Below, piece after piece: positions 1 to 8,452 of a stretch of 64,000 nt of DNA (position 1 is the first letter of the stretch; each line of letters starts with the position of its first letter). Location of the stretch: contig CAWGLZ010000004.1 in the NCBI GenBank assembly GCA_963823535.1, forward strand, positions 496,001 through 560,000, in the 5' to 3' direction. Source of the DNA: RPQJ01 sp963823535 (GTDB lineage Bacteria; Pseudomonadota; Gammaproteobacteria; Steroidobacterales; Steroidobacteraceae). Position numbers and translations under genes: made by a program. The notes under the pieces were generated by a model. That model was not told the DNA's origin. It made no database searches and saw nothing but the letters and a program-made list of their open reading frames with translations.

Positions 1-325
1 GGGCGTGGATGCCCTTCATGAAACGATGAAAGTGCTCGCGTCGCGCTGGCACGGCGAGGTGGGCGTGGAACAGGTCCATCAGGAAAGTCTTGCCGCGGCC
101 GACGCCGCCCCAGAGGTACAAGCCGCGCACGACGGCGGGATCGGGGCCGCGGACCCGGCGGCGCAGGCGCGAGAACCAGGCCGGGCGCGGACCGGACGTC
201 GACTCGAGTCGCTGACGGAGGTCCTCGAGGCGGGCGACCGCATGTTCCTGGGCGGGATCGGAATGGTAACCGTGGCGCTGCAGTGACTCGCGATACGCGC
301 GCTCGACAGTTCCACCGGCACTCAT
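1..325 (-). CDS. zapE: Cell division protein ZapE (AFG1-like ATPase), N-terminal part
   Basis: Partial gene running off the left edge; only about 108 N-terminal residues are present. Reading the minus strand from the ATG at 325-323 gives a short acidic/basic leader and then a Walker A motif, GGVGRGKTFLMD, preceded by RGLYLW and followed by a FHRFM stretch. This is the pattern of AFG1-like P-loop ATPases, called ZapE in gammaproteobacteria, where they act at the Z-ring of the divisome. Walker B and the C-terminal part lie outside the window. It starts 20 bp after the acetoacetyl-CoA synthetase stop, so it may be the last gene of the ETF-QO/aacS transcript. Family assignment is firm; the role is from knowledge of the family. 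Confidence 0.9.
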   Translation of the reverse strand, partial: MSAGGTVERAYRESLQRHGYHSDPAQEHAVARLEDLRQRLESTSGPRPAWFSRLRRRVRGPDPAVVRGLYLWGGVGRGKTFLMDLFHAHLAVPARREHFHRFMKGIHA

Positions 326-345
326 CACGTGCGGTCGCCGGGCGC

Positions 346-2293
346 TCAGTGCGACAGTTCCGGCCGATCGCGGAAGTGCTCGAGTGCCTCCGGATTCGCC
401 AGCGCATCGGTGTTGCGGACCGGCCGGCCGTGAATGACGTTGCGTACGGCGAGCTCCACGATCTTGCCGCTGATCGTCCGCGGAATGTCCGGCACCGCGA
501 CGATGCGCGCCGGCACGTGGCGCGGGGTGGTGTTCGAGCGGATGGTGTCGCGGATCTTCTTCTCGAGGACGGCGTCGAGTTCGACGCCCGGGCGCAGTCG
601 CACGAAGAGTACGACGCGCACGTCGTTCTGCCAGTCCTGTCCGACGGCAAGGCTCTCGAGGATCTCCTCGAGTTTCTCCACCTGACGGTAGATCTCGGCG
701 GTGCCGATGCGCACACCACCCGGATTGAGCACGGCGTCCGAGCGCCCGAGGATGACGAACCCGCCCTGCGCGGTCTGGAGGGCGTAATCGCCGTGGCACC
801 AGACGTTCGGGAAGCGCTCGAAGTAGGCCGCCCGGTACCGCGCACCGTCGGGGTCGTTCCAGAAACCGATGGGCATGGACGGGAAGGGAGCGCTGCAGAC
901 CAGTTCCCCCTGTTCCTCGCTCAGCGGCCGGCCGTCGTCGTCGAAGACCTCGGTCTTCATGCCGAGTCCCGCGCACTGGATCTCGCCGCGATGAACCGGC
1001 AGCCAGGGGCTGCCGAGACAGAAGCAGGAGATGATGTCGGTGCCGCCCGAGATCGAGGCGAGATGAACGTCGGACTTGACGCTTCCGTATACGAAGTCGA
1101 ACTGCTCGGGTGCGAGCGGCGAGCCGGTGCTGAGCACGGTCCGGAGCGAGGACAGGTCGAACGACCGCCCGCGGCGTGCCGCCGTCCTTCTCGAGGGCCG
1201 ACAGGTATTTCGGGCTGGTGCCGAAGGCGGTGATGCGCTCCCGTTCCACCATGCGCCACAGGACGTCGCGGTCCGGCGCGAAGGGCGAACCCTCGTAGAG
1301 CACCAGCGTGCAGCCCGTTGCGAGTCCGCTGACGAGCCAGTTCCACATCATCCACCCGCAGGTGGTGAAGAAGAACAGGCGGTCCGAGGGCTTGAGGTCG
1401 GTGTGGAGCAGGTGCTCCTTGCGGTGCTGGAGCAGCGTGCCGCCCACGCCGTGGACGATGCATTTCGGCACGCCGGTCGTGCCCGAGGAATACATCACGT
1501 AGAGCGGGGCATCGAACGCAACCCGTTCAAACGCCGGGGCGGTGCCGGGTTGCCCGAAGGAACCGTAATCGACGGCGCCGCGGACGCCGGTGAGGTCGGG
1601 CCGCTCGGAGACATATGGAATGACGACGACGCGTTCGATCGACGGCAGCCGTTCCAGTGCGCCGCGAACGGACGCCAGCGAATCGAGCGTCTTGCCGTTG
1701 TAGAAGTAGCCGTCGGCCGTGAACAGTACCCGGGGCGCGACCTGTCCGAACCGGTCCAGGACGCCGTTGATGCCGAAGTCCGGGGAGCAGGAAGTCCACG
1801 CCGCGCCGAGGCTCGTCGCGGCGAGCATGGCGACCACGCTCTCCGGCAGGTTGGGAACGAATCCGGCGACGCGATCGCCCGGTCCGATGCCGAGTTCGCG
1901 CAGGCCAGCGGCGACGCGCCCGACCTCGGCGTGCAATTGCCGGTAGCTGATCTCACGGCGCGCGCCGCGCTCATTGCAGAACACCAGCGCCACGTGGTCG
2001 TCGCTGCGCGCGAGCAGGTTCTCCGCGAAATTGAGTCGAGTGTCCTCGAACCACGTGGCGCCGGGCATGCGGTCGCCGTGCTGCACGACGGGTGCCTGTC
2101 CCGGCGTGCGGATCACGCCGGAGAAGTCCATCACGGCCGACCAGAACTGCGCGCGCTCATCCACCGACCAGCGCCACAGGGTCTGGTAGTCGCCCACTGC
2201 GGCACCGTGGCGCTCGCGCGTGTCGGTCGCGAACCGCGCCAGGTTGGAGTCGGCCACGCGCGCGGCAGGGGGTGTCCAGATCGGGTCGGCCAT
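346..2293 (-). CDS. aacS: Acetoacetyl-CoA synthetase, with one internal frameshift
   Basis: Activates acetoacetate with ATP and CoA (ANL superfamily). The ATG at 2293 opens a frame containing the substrate-region LNFAENLL, the AMP-binding loop YSSGTTGVPK and a TCGWMMWNWL stretch. Near 1165-1195 the homology leaves this frame and continues in another with LSTGSPL, the GRSDAVLNPGGVRIG region and the C-terminal TISGK lysine motif, ending at 346. Removing one base restores a single protein of about 648 residues, the usual family length. The start lies 10 bp after the ETF-QO stop, so the two are probably cotranscribed. Either a recent pseudogene or a sequencing error; four other genes in the window show the same +1 defect, which favours error. 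Confidence 0.85.
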
Positions 2294-2303
2294 GCGCGCC
2301 CGC

Positions 2304-3926
2304 CTACATGCTCGGGTAGTTGGGTCCCGACCCGCCCTCGGGCGTGGTCCAGGTAATGATCTCGTACGGGTCCTTGATGTCGCAGGCCTTGCAGTGGACG
2401 CAGTTCGACGCGTTGATCTGCAGTTTCCGGCCGCCGGCGCCGTCGTCGACCATCTCGTAGACGTGGGCAGGGCAGAAGTGCTGGCAGGGATTGCCGTACT
2501 CCTGGGCGCAGCGCGTGGAGCAGATGTTCGTGTCCGTGACCTTGAGGTGGTCCGGTTGCGCTTCCTCATGCGTGTTGCCGGCGAAGAACACCGCGCTCAG
2601 GCGGTCGCGCGGTTTCAGGCTGCGATCGCCCCAGCCGCGGTCGGGCGAGGCGTACTGGTCGAGGCGCTGCAGGGCGGAGTGGTCGGCGTGGTTCTGCAGC
2701 GTCCAGGGCGAATGACCCGCGGTCAGGGTCTCGAGCGCCCCGTTCGCCATGCCCATCCACATGCCATGCTTGAAGCCCGGGCGGATGTTGCGGACCTTGT
2801 ACAGTTCCAGCCCACCCGGCGAGGTCCGCCAGCGCTGATCGAAACCCGCGCTGCCGCCGGTCTCGGCCACGTGCTGCGCGGCCAGCAGCCCGCAGCGCAG
2901 GGCCTGGTGCACGCCCTTGATCTTCGGCACGTTGAGCGTGCCGCCGGCATCGCCCGCCAGGATGGCGCCGGGCATCTCGAGCGTCGGCATGGACTGCCAC
3001 CCGCCCTCGACGATGGTGCGCGCGCCGTAGGCGAGGATTTCACCGCCGTCGAGCAGGGACTTCAGGTGAGGATGATTCTTGAACTGCTGGAAGGCCTCGA
3101 AGGGCTGGAATCGCGGATCCGCGTAGTCGAGGCCCACGACGAACCCGACGTACACGCGATCCTGGTCGAGATGGTAGAGAAAGCTGCCACCGTAGGTCGC
3201 GGTGTCCATCGGCCAGCCCACGGTGTGCTGGATCAGGCCGGGTTCGACGCGTCCGGCCGGCAGCTGCCACAGTTCCTTGAAGCCGAGCCCGTAAGTCTGG
3301 GGGGACTTTCCGGCATCGAGCCGGAAGCGCTTGATGAGGATCTTGGAGATGCTGCCGCGGCAGCCCTCCGCGAGGATGCTGGTCTTCGCGCGAATCTCGG
3401 GGCCGGGGGCAAAATTCGGCCCGGGGGTTCCATCCTTCTCTACCCCCATGTCACCGATGCGCACGCCGGCCACCGCGCCGTTCTCGTCGAACAGGGGTGC
3501 CGCCGCGGCGAATCCCGGGAACACGTCGCACCCGGCGGCCTCGGCCTTGCCGGCGAGGTACGACACGAGATCGCCGAGCGAGACGATGAAGTTGCCGTGG
3601 TTGTTCATCTGCGGCGGCGTCGGCAGCTTCTGGCGTTTCGAGCGGGTCAGGAAGGCAAATTCGTCGCGGCCGGCCGGTACGCGGATACCCTTGAACTCAT
3701 CGCGCCATTCGGGCACGAGCTCGTCGAGCGGAGCGGGCTCGATGACCGCGCCGGAGAGCGCATGACCGCCTGCGCTGGCCGATTTCTCGAGCACGCAGAC
3801 GTTGAGTTCCGGCTTCAGCTGCTTCAGGCGGATGGCGCAGGCGAGTCCCGCCGGGCCGGCGCCGATCACCACGACGTCGTATTCCATGACGTCGCGCTCG
3901 ATGTCGTCGATGGCTGATTCAGTCAT
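2304..3926 (-). CDS. Electron transfer flavoprotein-ubiquinone oxidoreductase
   Basis: 540 residues, full length for ETF-QO. It passes electrons from reduced ETF (fed by acyl-CoA dehydrogenases) to ubiquinone at the inner membrane. Visible features are an N-terminal FAD-binding Rossmann motif (VVVIGAGPAGLACAIRLK, about residues 18-35), a GGHALSG segment, a second FAD contact around ILAGDAGGTLNVPKIKG, and a C-terminal [4Fe-4S] region with NICSTRC ... CQHFCPAHVYE and the CVHCKACDIKDP cluster motif. It is first on a minus-strand run with aacS directly downstream, which fits branched/short-chain acyl-CoA and ketone-body catabolism together with the mutase and thiolase nearby. Sometimes named etfD or fixC-like. 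Confidence 0.96.
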   Translation of the reverse strand: MTESAIDDIERDVMEYDVVVIGAGPAGLACAIRLKQLKPELNVCVLEKSASAGGHALSGAVIEPAPLDELVPEWRDEFKGIRVPAGRDEFAFLTRSKRQKLPTPPQMNNHGNFIVSLGDLVSYLAGKAEAAGCDVFPGFAAAAPLFDENGAVAGVRIGDMGVEKDGTPGPNFAPGPEIRAKTSILAEGCRGSISKILIKRFRLDAGKSPQTYGLGFKELWQLPAGRVEPGLIQHTVGWPMDTATYGGSFLYHLDQDRVYVGFVVGLDYADPRFQPFEAFQQFKNHPHLKSLLDGGEILAYGARTIVEGGWQSMPTLEMPGAILAGDAGGTLNVPKIKGVHQALRCGLLAAQHVAETGGSAGFDQRWRTSPGGLELYKVRNIRPGFKHGMWMGMANGALETLTAGHSPWTLQNHADHSALQRLDQYASPDRGWGDRSLKPRDRLSAVFFAGNTHEEAQPDHLKVTDTNICSTRCAQEYGNPCQHFCPAHVYEMVDDGAGGRKLQINASNCVHCKACDIKDPYEIITWTTPEGGSGPNYPSM

Positions 3927-4105
3927 TTGCAGTCACCCGCCCGTTAACCTGAGCAAACCAGTGCGCCGGTGGCTCCGCATTCTCGCGGTCGCCTGCGTAC
4001 GATCGTCGCGCATTGTTGCAGAGCGGTACAGGTTGGGTCGACTCCCGTCGCTTTCCCCGATGGCATCGTAGCCGCAGGATGCGGGCGCGGGTATCTTCGG
4101 CATCC

Positions 4106-4122
4106 TGAGGAGGATTTGCATG
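4106..4122 (+). promoter_or_regulatory. Strong Shine-Dalgarno and ATG out of frame with the downstream gene
   Basis: TGAGGAGGA at 4106-4114 sits 5 bp before an ATG at 4120, the best ribosome-binding site in this stretch. The frame it opens closes after about 25 basic residues (TGA near 4197). The lipoprotein gene downstream reads in a different frame and lacks a good start of its own. A small indel between 4120 and 4250 would join them. Confidence 0.5.
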
Positions 4123-4142
4123 GACAAGCGTGAGCGGCGTCG

Positions 4143-5303
4143 GTGCCGTGCGAGCCGAAACGCCGGGGACCGTCGCCGGCGACGGCAATTCTCTTGAGGA
4201 ACCGGGACGATTGGAGCGCTGGATCCCGGGCGCATGCTGCGAGCACGGCGCGTGCCGTGGTCATCACGACCGGGGTCGCCATGCTGCTGGGTGCCTGCGC
4301 CACCACGCCGCCGCCGGTCGACCGATACGCGGTGGACATCCCCAAGGGTGTGGCCGATGCGCGGGGACGCTTCCGGGAGATCTACTGCGCGGTGCTGGAG
4401 CAGCATGGTCGCGATCTGCCGGATTACCGTCCCTGCGGGGAGGCCTTGAGCCCGGTCGATGCCGAGCCGGGCGGGACCGGTGCCGCCGTGACACTCGGGC
4501 TTTCGCGGCGACGGCTGGTCGCTGCTATCGTGCCCGGGATCGGCTATTCGTGTTTCGAGCGATGGCTCAGACCGCCGGGCAGCGTGGCGGCGCACCTGCG
4601 CAGGTACGACTACGGCCAGATCTCCATCGAAGTCGACGCCTTGTCGGGCATCGAAACCAATGCCCGCAGGATCCGCGACGCGATCATGGCGCTGCCAGCA
4701 GAGCCGGGTCCGCCGCGGCTGGTGCTGGTTGGCTATTCCAAGGGCGCTCCGGACATCCTGGAAGCCGTGGTTCGCTACCCTGAGATCCGCGATCGCGTCG
4801 CTGCGGTCTTGAGCACGGCCGGCGCTGTCGGTGGCTCCGCGCTCGCCAACCATGCCGACCAGTGGCAGGCGGAACTCCTGCGGCACTGGCCTGGCGCGAA
4901 GTGCGACGAGGGCGACGGTGGCGCCGTCGCGAGCCTGCGCCCGGACGTCCGCAAGGCGTGGCTGGCCCGCAACCCGCTGCCGCCCGACCTGCCGTACTAC
5001 TCCGTCGTGACGCTGCCGACCCCGGAGCGGATTTCGCGCGTCGTCGACAAGTCGTACAGAAAGCTCGGCGACATCGACTGGCGGAACGACAGCCAGATCA
5101 TTTACTCGGATCAGATTCTGCCGGGCAGTACCCTGCTCGGGTTCATCAACGCCGATCACTGGGCGATTGCGGTGCCCGTGAACCGCTCGCATCCGTCCAT
5201 CGGCAGATCCTTCACCGACCAGAACGACTATCCGCGCGAGGCGCTGGTGGAAGCCGTGCTGCGCTTCGTCGAGGAAGACCTGGACCGCCAGGAGCACAGG
5301 TGA
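4143..5303 (+). CDS. Putative lipoprotein with alpha/beta-hydrolase features
   Basis: Envelope protein of unknown substrate. A hydrophobic segment (VVITTGVAMLLGACATT) ends in a lipobox LGAC, so the mature protein should begin at the Cys near 4293. The body contains VLVGYSKGAPDILEAVVRYPE, a G-Y-S-K-G nucleophile-elbow-like motif, followed by VLSTAGAVGGSALAN, as in alpha/beta-hydrolases. A later INADHWAIAVPV could hold the catalytic His. The start is doubtful: GTG 4143 is the longest frame, TTG or GTG codons nearer the signal peptide are possible, and the best ribosome-binding site (ATG 4120) is out of frame. I do not recognise a named family; hydrolase activity is inferred from the elbow only. 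Confidence 0.6.
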   Translation: MPCEPKRRGPSPATAILLRNRDDWSAGSRAHAASTARAVVITTGVAMLLGACATTPPPVDRYAVDIPKGVADARGRFREIYCAVLEQHGRDLPDYRPCGEALSPVDAEPGGTGAAVTLGLSRRRLVAAIVPGIGYSCFERWLRPPGSVAAHLRRYDYGQISIEVDALSGIETNARRIRDAIMALPAEPGPPRLVLVGYSKGAPDILEAVVRYPEIRDRVAAVLSTAGAVGGSALANHADQWQAELLRHWPGAKCDEGDGGAVASLRPDVRKAWLARNPLPPDLPYYSVVTLPTPERISRVVDKSYRKLGDIDWRNDSQIIYSDQILPGSTLLGFINADHWAIAVPVNRSHPSIGRSFTDQNDYPREALVEAVLRFVEEDLDRQEHR

Positions 5304-5722
5304 GGGCGAGTGGTCGCGGCGAGACCGACGGCCCCGGCTCTCGTGCATCGAAGCTTCTCGGATACTGCGGAGCCATGCCCGCATGAGTCACGGGCGAGGG
5401 CCGCTCACGACGGGACTAACCGTATGAGTTGACGGGGCGTGCCTTTCGCCCCGGAAGGTGTCGCGCACAGGATGGGGCGAACTGCAACGCCAAGCGTTCC
5501 CGCCTGATTGCGGTCTAATCAAGGGCGACACACGTCAGATCGAGAGTTCGAAGAGCGCTCGTGGCCGGCGGCGTGCCGGCTTTCGTGGCGAGTGGCAACG
5601 CGGGCCAGATTCCTGGGACTGCATGTGAAGGCGCTGTTCGTGGACCGCAAGCGCTCCTGCATTGGATCCATGAATCGCGATCCGTGGTCCGTCCGGCTCC
5701 ATGACTGATCGCAGGCGGGACG
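5304..5722. other. 419-bp gap with only a gene fragment
   Basis: No intact gene is seen between the lipoprotein gene and the deleted DUF481 gene. The only recognisable protein sequence is a phospholipase D-like fragment ending at 5708. This gap and the two eroded genes around it look like a decaying locus. Confidence 0.6.
5508..5708 (+). pseudogene. Fragment of a phospholipase D / cardiolipin synthase-like protein
   Basis: The C-terminal half of this 66-codon frame reads LHVKALFVDRKRSCIGSMNR then DPW. That matches the HKD catalytic signature of the phospholipase D superfamily, H-x-K-x4-D followed by G-S-x-N. Complete enzymes carry two such motifs in 400-500 residues; here there is one, followed within about ten codons by a stop. 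The upstream part (about 5508-5605) has no recognisable PLD sequence. I read it as a pseudogene remnant, not a functional small protein. Confidence 0.6.
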
Positions 5723-6028
5723 TCAGAAGTCGTAGCCCAGGCCGAAGATCAGTCGATAGTCATCCTGCTCCGGGAGGCTGCCGTCGGAATCGCGTCGCGG
5801 CTCATTGATGCGATCCCACTTCTCGTAGAGAACCTTGAACTCGCCCTTCAACCATTCGCCGGACGTCAACTGCATCCAGTCGAATTCATCCGGCATGGGC
5901 ACCGGCGGCTGCCAGTCCTCGGCGTGGGCGGACGAAAACCCGAGCAGCAGGCAGGCCAGCGCCATCACGGCCCGGGCCGTGAATGCAGGCCGGCCGTGTT
6001 GGTGCTGGAACGAGTCGCGTGGCTTCAT
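5723..6028 (-). pseudogene. DUF481 outer-membrane-type protein with its middle deleted in frame
   Basis: 101 residues. An N-terminal signal peptide (hydrophobic ALACLLLGFSSAHA) is followed by PDEFDWMQLTSGEWLKGEF and KVLYE, the usual N-terminal start of this DUF481 subgroup. The sequence then jumps directly to KWDRINEPRRDSDGS, PEQDDYRLIFGLGYDF and stop, the usual last beta-strand and terminal Phe of an outer-membrane beta-barrel. Intact relatives are roughly 330-360 residues by my recollection of the family, so some 230-260 central residues are missing although the frame is preserved. The product could still be exported but cannot form a barrel. Most likely a pseudogene made by a clean internal deletion. 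Confidence 0.72.
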
Positions 6029-6299
6029 GCGGCATTTTCTGCGGTTCGTCCAAGTGGCCGGGCGTGTGCCGGGCTGAGGCGGACGTCGGCGGCGTGGCAC
6101 GTGGATTTTCCACATTGAAGCGTTCGGATCAACCATGCACGATTCGCGGCCGGCACAGGCCATACGCCGTCTCCGGGTCACGCCCGTGCTCGGATGTAAT
6201 GGGTGCATCCCGGATGCCTGGCGTGCGCAACAGGGGTATCCTTCGTTCAGAAACGATGGAAACCGTCAGGGGACGGTGTCGCAGACAGAGGTGATTCAT

Positions 6300-6878
6300 A
6301 TGAAGCGTCTATTGGCCGTGTTGACGGCGTGCGTGCTCGGATCGATGCTGGTTGGCCCGGCCTATGCAGCGGCCGACGAGGCCGATTGTGCGGCAACGAT
6401 CAAGCTCTTCAAGGATGCCGGGGAGAGCGCCACCTTCTTCGGCAAGAGCTATGGTTACGCGGTATTCCCGACCATCGGCAAGGCCGGGCTCGGGATCGGC
6501 GGGGCACACGGCTCGGGCTGCGTCTACGCCGGGGGCAAGCCGGTCGGCAAGTCCAAGATGACCCAGTTGAGCTTCGGCTGGCAGGCGGGTGCGCAGGGCT
6601 ACAGCCTGATCATGTTCTTCGAGGATGAACGCGCGTTCAACGAATTCGCCTCGGGCAACTTCGAATTCGGCGCCAAGGCCAGTGCAGTCGCGATCACGGC
6701 GGGGGCGTCCGCGGGCGCAGGCACCGGCGGATCGGGTGCCGGCGCGAGCGGCGGCAAGAAGGACGCGGCCACCGTGGGCGGTTTCCACAAGGGCGTGGCA
6801 CCATTCTCGATCATCAAGGGCGGCCTGATGTACGAGGCCGCGATTGGCGGCGCCAAGTTCTCCTTCGACAAGCTCTGA
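6300..6878 (+). CDS. Secreted SYLF (YSC84-like) lipid-binding-domain protein
   Basis: 192 residues from ATG 6300, chosen because AGAGGTG lies just upstream and the frame then opens with a clear signal peptide (MKRLLAVLTACVLGSMLVG, cleavage near AYA-A). The rest is a SYLF/YSC84-type domain: GYAVFPTIGKAGLGIGGAHG, VYAGGKPVGKSKMTQLSFGW, QAGAQGYSLIMFFED and a C-terminal KGGLMYEAAIGG. A glycine/alanine-rich low-complexity loop of about 25 residues interrupts the domain near residues 135-160. SYLF domains bind phosphoinositides in eukaryotes; the role of the periplasmic bacterial versions is not established. It is convergent with the SDR gene, 8 bp away. Confidence 0.85.
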   Translation: MKRLLAVLTACVLGSMLVGPAYAAADEADCAATIKLFKDAGESATFFGKSYGYAVFPTIGKAGLGIGGAHGSGCVYAGGKPVGKSKMTQLSFGWQAGAQGYSLIMFFEDERAFNEFASGNFEFGAKASAVAITAGASAGAGTGGSGAGASGGKKDAATVGGFHKGVAPFSIIKGGLMYEAAIGGAKFSFDKL

Positions 6879-6886
6879 CTGCGGCC

Positions 6887-7654
6887 TCAGCGCGGGGCCA
6901 TCCGGATCGCACCGTCGAGCCGGATGGTCTCGCCGTTCAGCATCGGGTTCTCGATGATCTGCCGGACCAGCGAGGCGTACTCGGACGGGTGGCCCAGCCG
7001 GGGCGGGAAGGGCACCTGCTTGCCGAGCGATTCCCGGGCCTCGAGCGGCAACGCGGCCATCATCGGCGTCAGGAAGAGGCCCGGCGCCACCGTCACCACG
7101 CGAATGCCCGAACTCGACAGGTCGCGCGCCATGGGCAGCGTCATGCCGACGACGCCGCCCTTGGACGCGGCATAGGCCACCTGCCCGATCTGGCCGTCGA
7201 AGGCCGCAACGGATGCCGTCATCACGATGACGCCGCGTTCACCGTCCGCGTTCGGCGCATTCTTCTGCATGGCGGCCGCCGCCGCCTTGCACACGAGCAG
7301 CGTGCCGACCAGGTTGATCTCGATCACCTTGCGAAAGAAGTCGCCGGGCATCGGGCCGTCCCGGCCGACGAGACGCTTCGGCCAGCCGACGCCGGCACAG
7401 TTCACCGCGACGTCCAGCCCTCCCATGGCCTGCAGCGCCTCGGCCACGGCTGCATCGACGGCGGTCTCGGAGGTTACGTCGGTCGCGACGAATTTCGCGC
7501 CGGTCCCAAGCGTCGTTGCTAGGGCCTGCCCGGCCTCGGCGTTGACGTCCAGCAGTGCCACCTGACCGCCGGCGGCCACGATGCATTCGGCCACCGACTG
7601 CCCGAGGCCGGAGGCGCCTCCGGTGATGATCGCGCGAGTCGCGTCGAACTGCAT
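6887..7654 (-). CDS. SDR family dehydrogenase, 3-hydroxyacyl-CoA dehydrogenase type 2-like
   Basis: 255-residue short-chain dehydrogenase. Cofactor motif GGASGLG near residue 12 and LLDVNAEAG after beta-2 favour NAD(H). The NCAGV motif, catalytic Ser region (VIVMTASVAAFDG) and YAASK (Tyr-x3-Lys) are all present. The insertion GPMPGDFFRKVIEINLVGTL and the C-terminal NGETIRLDGAIRMAPR resemble HSD17B10-type enzymes, which oxidise 3-hydroxy-2-methylacyl-CoA or hydroxysteroids. It follows a second SDR by 2 bp and a thiolase upstream on the same strand, so a beta-oxidation-like step on short or branched acyl-CoA is likely. Confidence 0.88.
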   Translation of the reverse strand: MQFDATRAIITGGASGLGQSVAECIVAAGGQVALLDVNAEAGQALATTLGTGAKFVATDVTSETAVDAAVAEALQAMGGLDVAVNCAGVGWPKRLVGRDGPMPGDFFRKVIEINLVGTLLVCKAAAAAMQKNAPNADGERGVIVMTASVAAFDGQIGQVAYAASKGGVVGMTLPMARDLSSSGIRVVTVAPGLFLTPMMAALPLEARESLGKQVPFPPRLGHPSEYASLVRQIIENPMLNGETIRLDGAIRMAPR

Positions 7655-7656
7655 GG

Positions 7657-8418
7657 TCAGATCCTCATTCCGCCGTCGAGGTCGATGCTGCGTCCCGTGA
7701 AATAGTCGTTCTCGGCGATGAATACCGCGGCCTGGGCGACTTCCTCCGGCAGGCACAGGCGCCGGAGCGGAATCGGCGCGGTGACCTTCGCCAGCATCTC
7801 CGGGGGCATTCCGGCGAGCAGATCCGTCTGCGTGAATCCCGGTGCGATCGAGGCGGCGCGGATTCCGTAGCGCGCCAGCTCGCGCGACCACACCACGGCC
7901 ATCGCGGTGACGCCGGCCTTGGCGGCGGAATAGTTGCTCTGTCCTGCGTTGCCGGCCTTCGAGATGCTCGCGATGTTCACGATGAGTCCGCCGTTGCCGA
8001 GCTTGATCATGCGCTCGGCGGCCTCCCGGCCGCAGAGGAAAACGCCCGTCAGGTTGACGTCGATCACCGCCTGCCATTGGTCGAGTCTCATCTTGCCGAC
8101 CACCGCGCCGTCCTTGACCTTGACCAGCAGGCCATCCTTGATGATGCCCGCATTGTTCACCATGACGTCGAGCTGACCGAAGTCGGCGACGATCCGATCG
8201 AGTGCAGCGACCACCTGGTCTTCCTTCGCGACGTTGGCGACGTAGGTTCGGACCGCGCCTCCCTGGCCCTCGAGTTCGGCGCGTGCAGCATCGAGGTCGG
8301 CCGAACCGAGGTCGATGAGCGCAATGCGTGCGCCATTGCTCGCGAACGCCGTCGCGATCGCCTTGCCGATGCCGCGTGCACCGCCGGTGACGGCGACCAC
8401 CTTGTCCTTGATGTTCAT
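7657..8418 (-). CDS. SDR family oxidoreductase (FabG-like)
   Basis: 253 residues, classical SDR: GGARGIG cofactor loop at residues 12-18, D-L after beta-2, NNAGI, Ser-containing IVNIASISKAG, YSAAK catalytic motif and a PGFTQTDL loop. Start chosen at the ATG before NIKDKVVAVTGG because upstream in-frame sequence is low-complexity. FabG-like enzymes reduce 3-oxoacyl thioesters; in this operon (thiolase upstream, HSD10-like SDR downstream, fused mutase divergent) it more probably acts on a 3-hydroxyacyl- or 3-oxoacyl-CoA. The exact substrate cannot be read from the sequence. Confidence 0.87.
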   Translation of the reverse strand: MNIKDKVVAVTGGARGIGKAIATAFASNGARIALIDLGSADLDAARAELEGQGGAVRTYVANVAKEDQVVAALDRIVADFGQLDVMVNNAGIIKDGLLVKVKDGAVVGKMRLDQWQAVIDVNLTGVFLCGREAAERMIKLGNGGLIVNIASISKAGNAGQSNYSAAKAGVTAMAVVWSRELARYGIRAASIAPGFTQTDLLAGMPPEMLAKVTAPIPLRRLCLPEEVAQAAVFIAENDYFTGRSIDLDGGMRI

Positions 8419-8452
8419 GTGGTGATCCTGTGTCTCTCGGTCGGGGTTCGGG

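Noticed and set aside
4130..4783. 217-codon frame overlapping the lipoprotein gene
   Set aside because: No homology; the alternative frame has the lipobox and the hydrolase-like motif.
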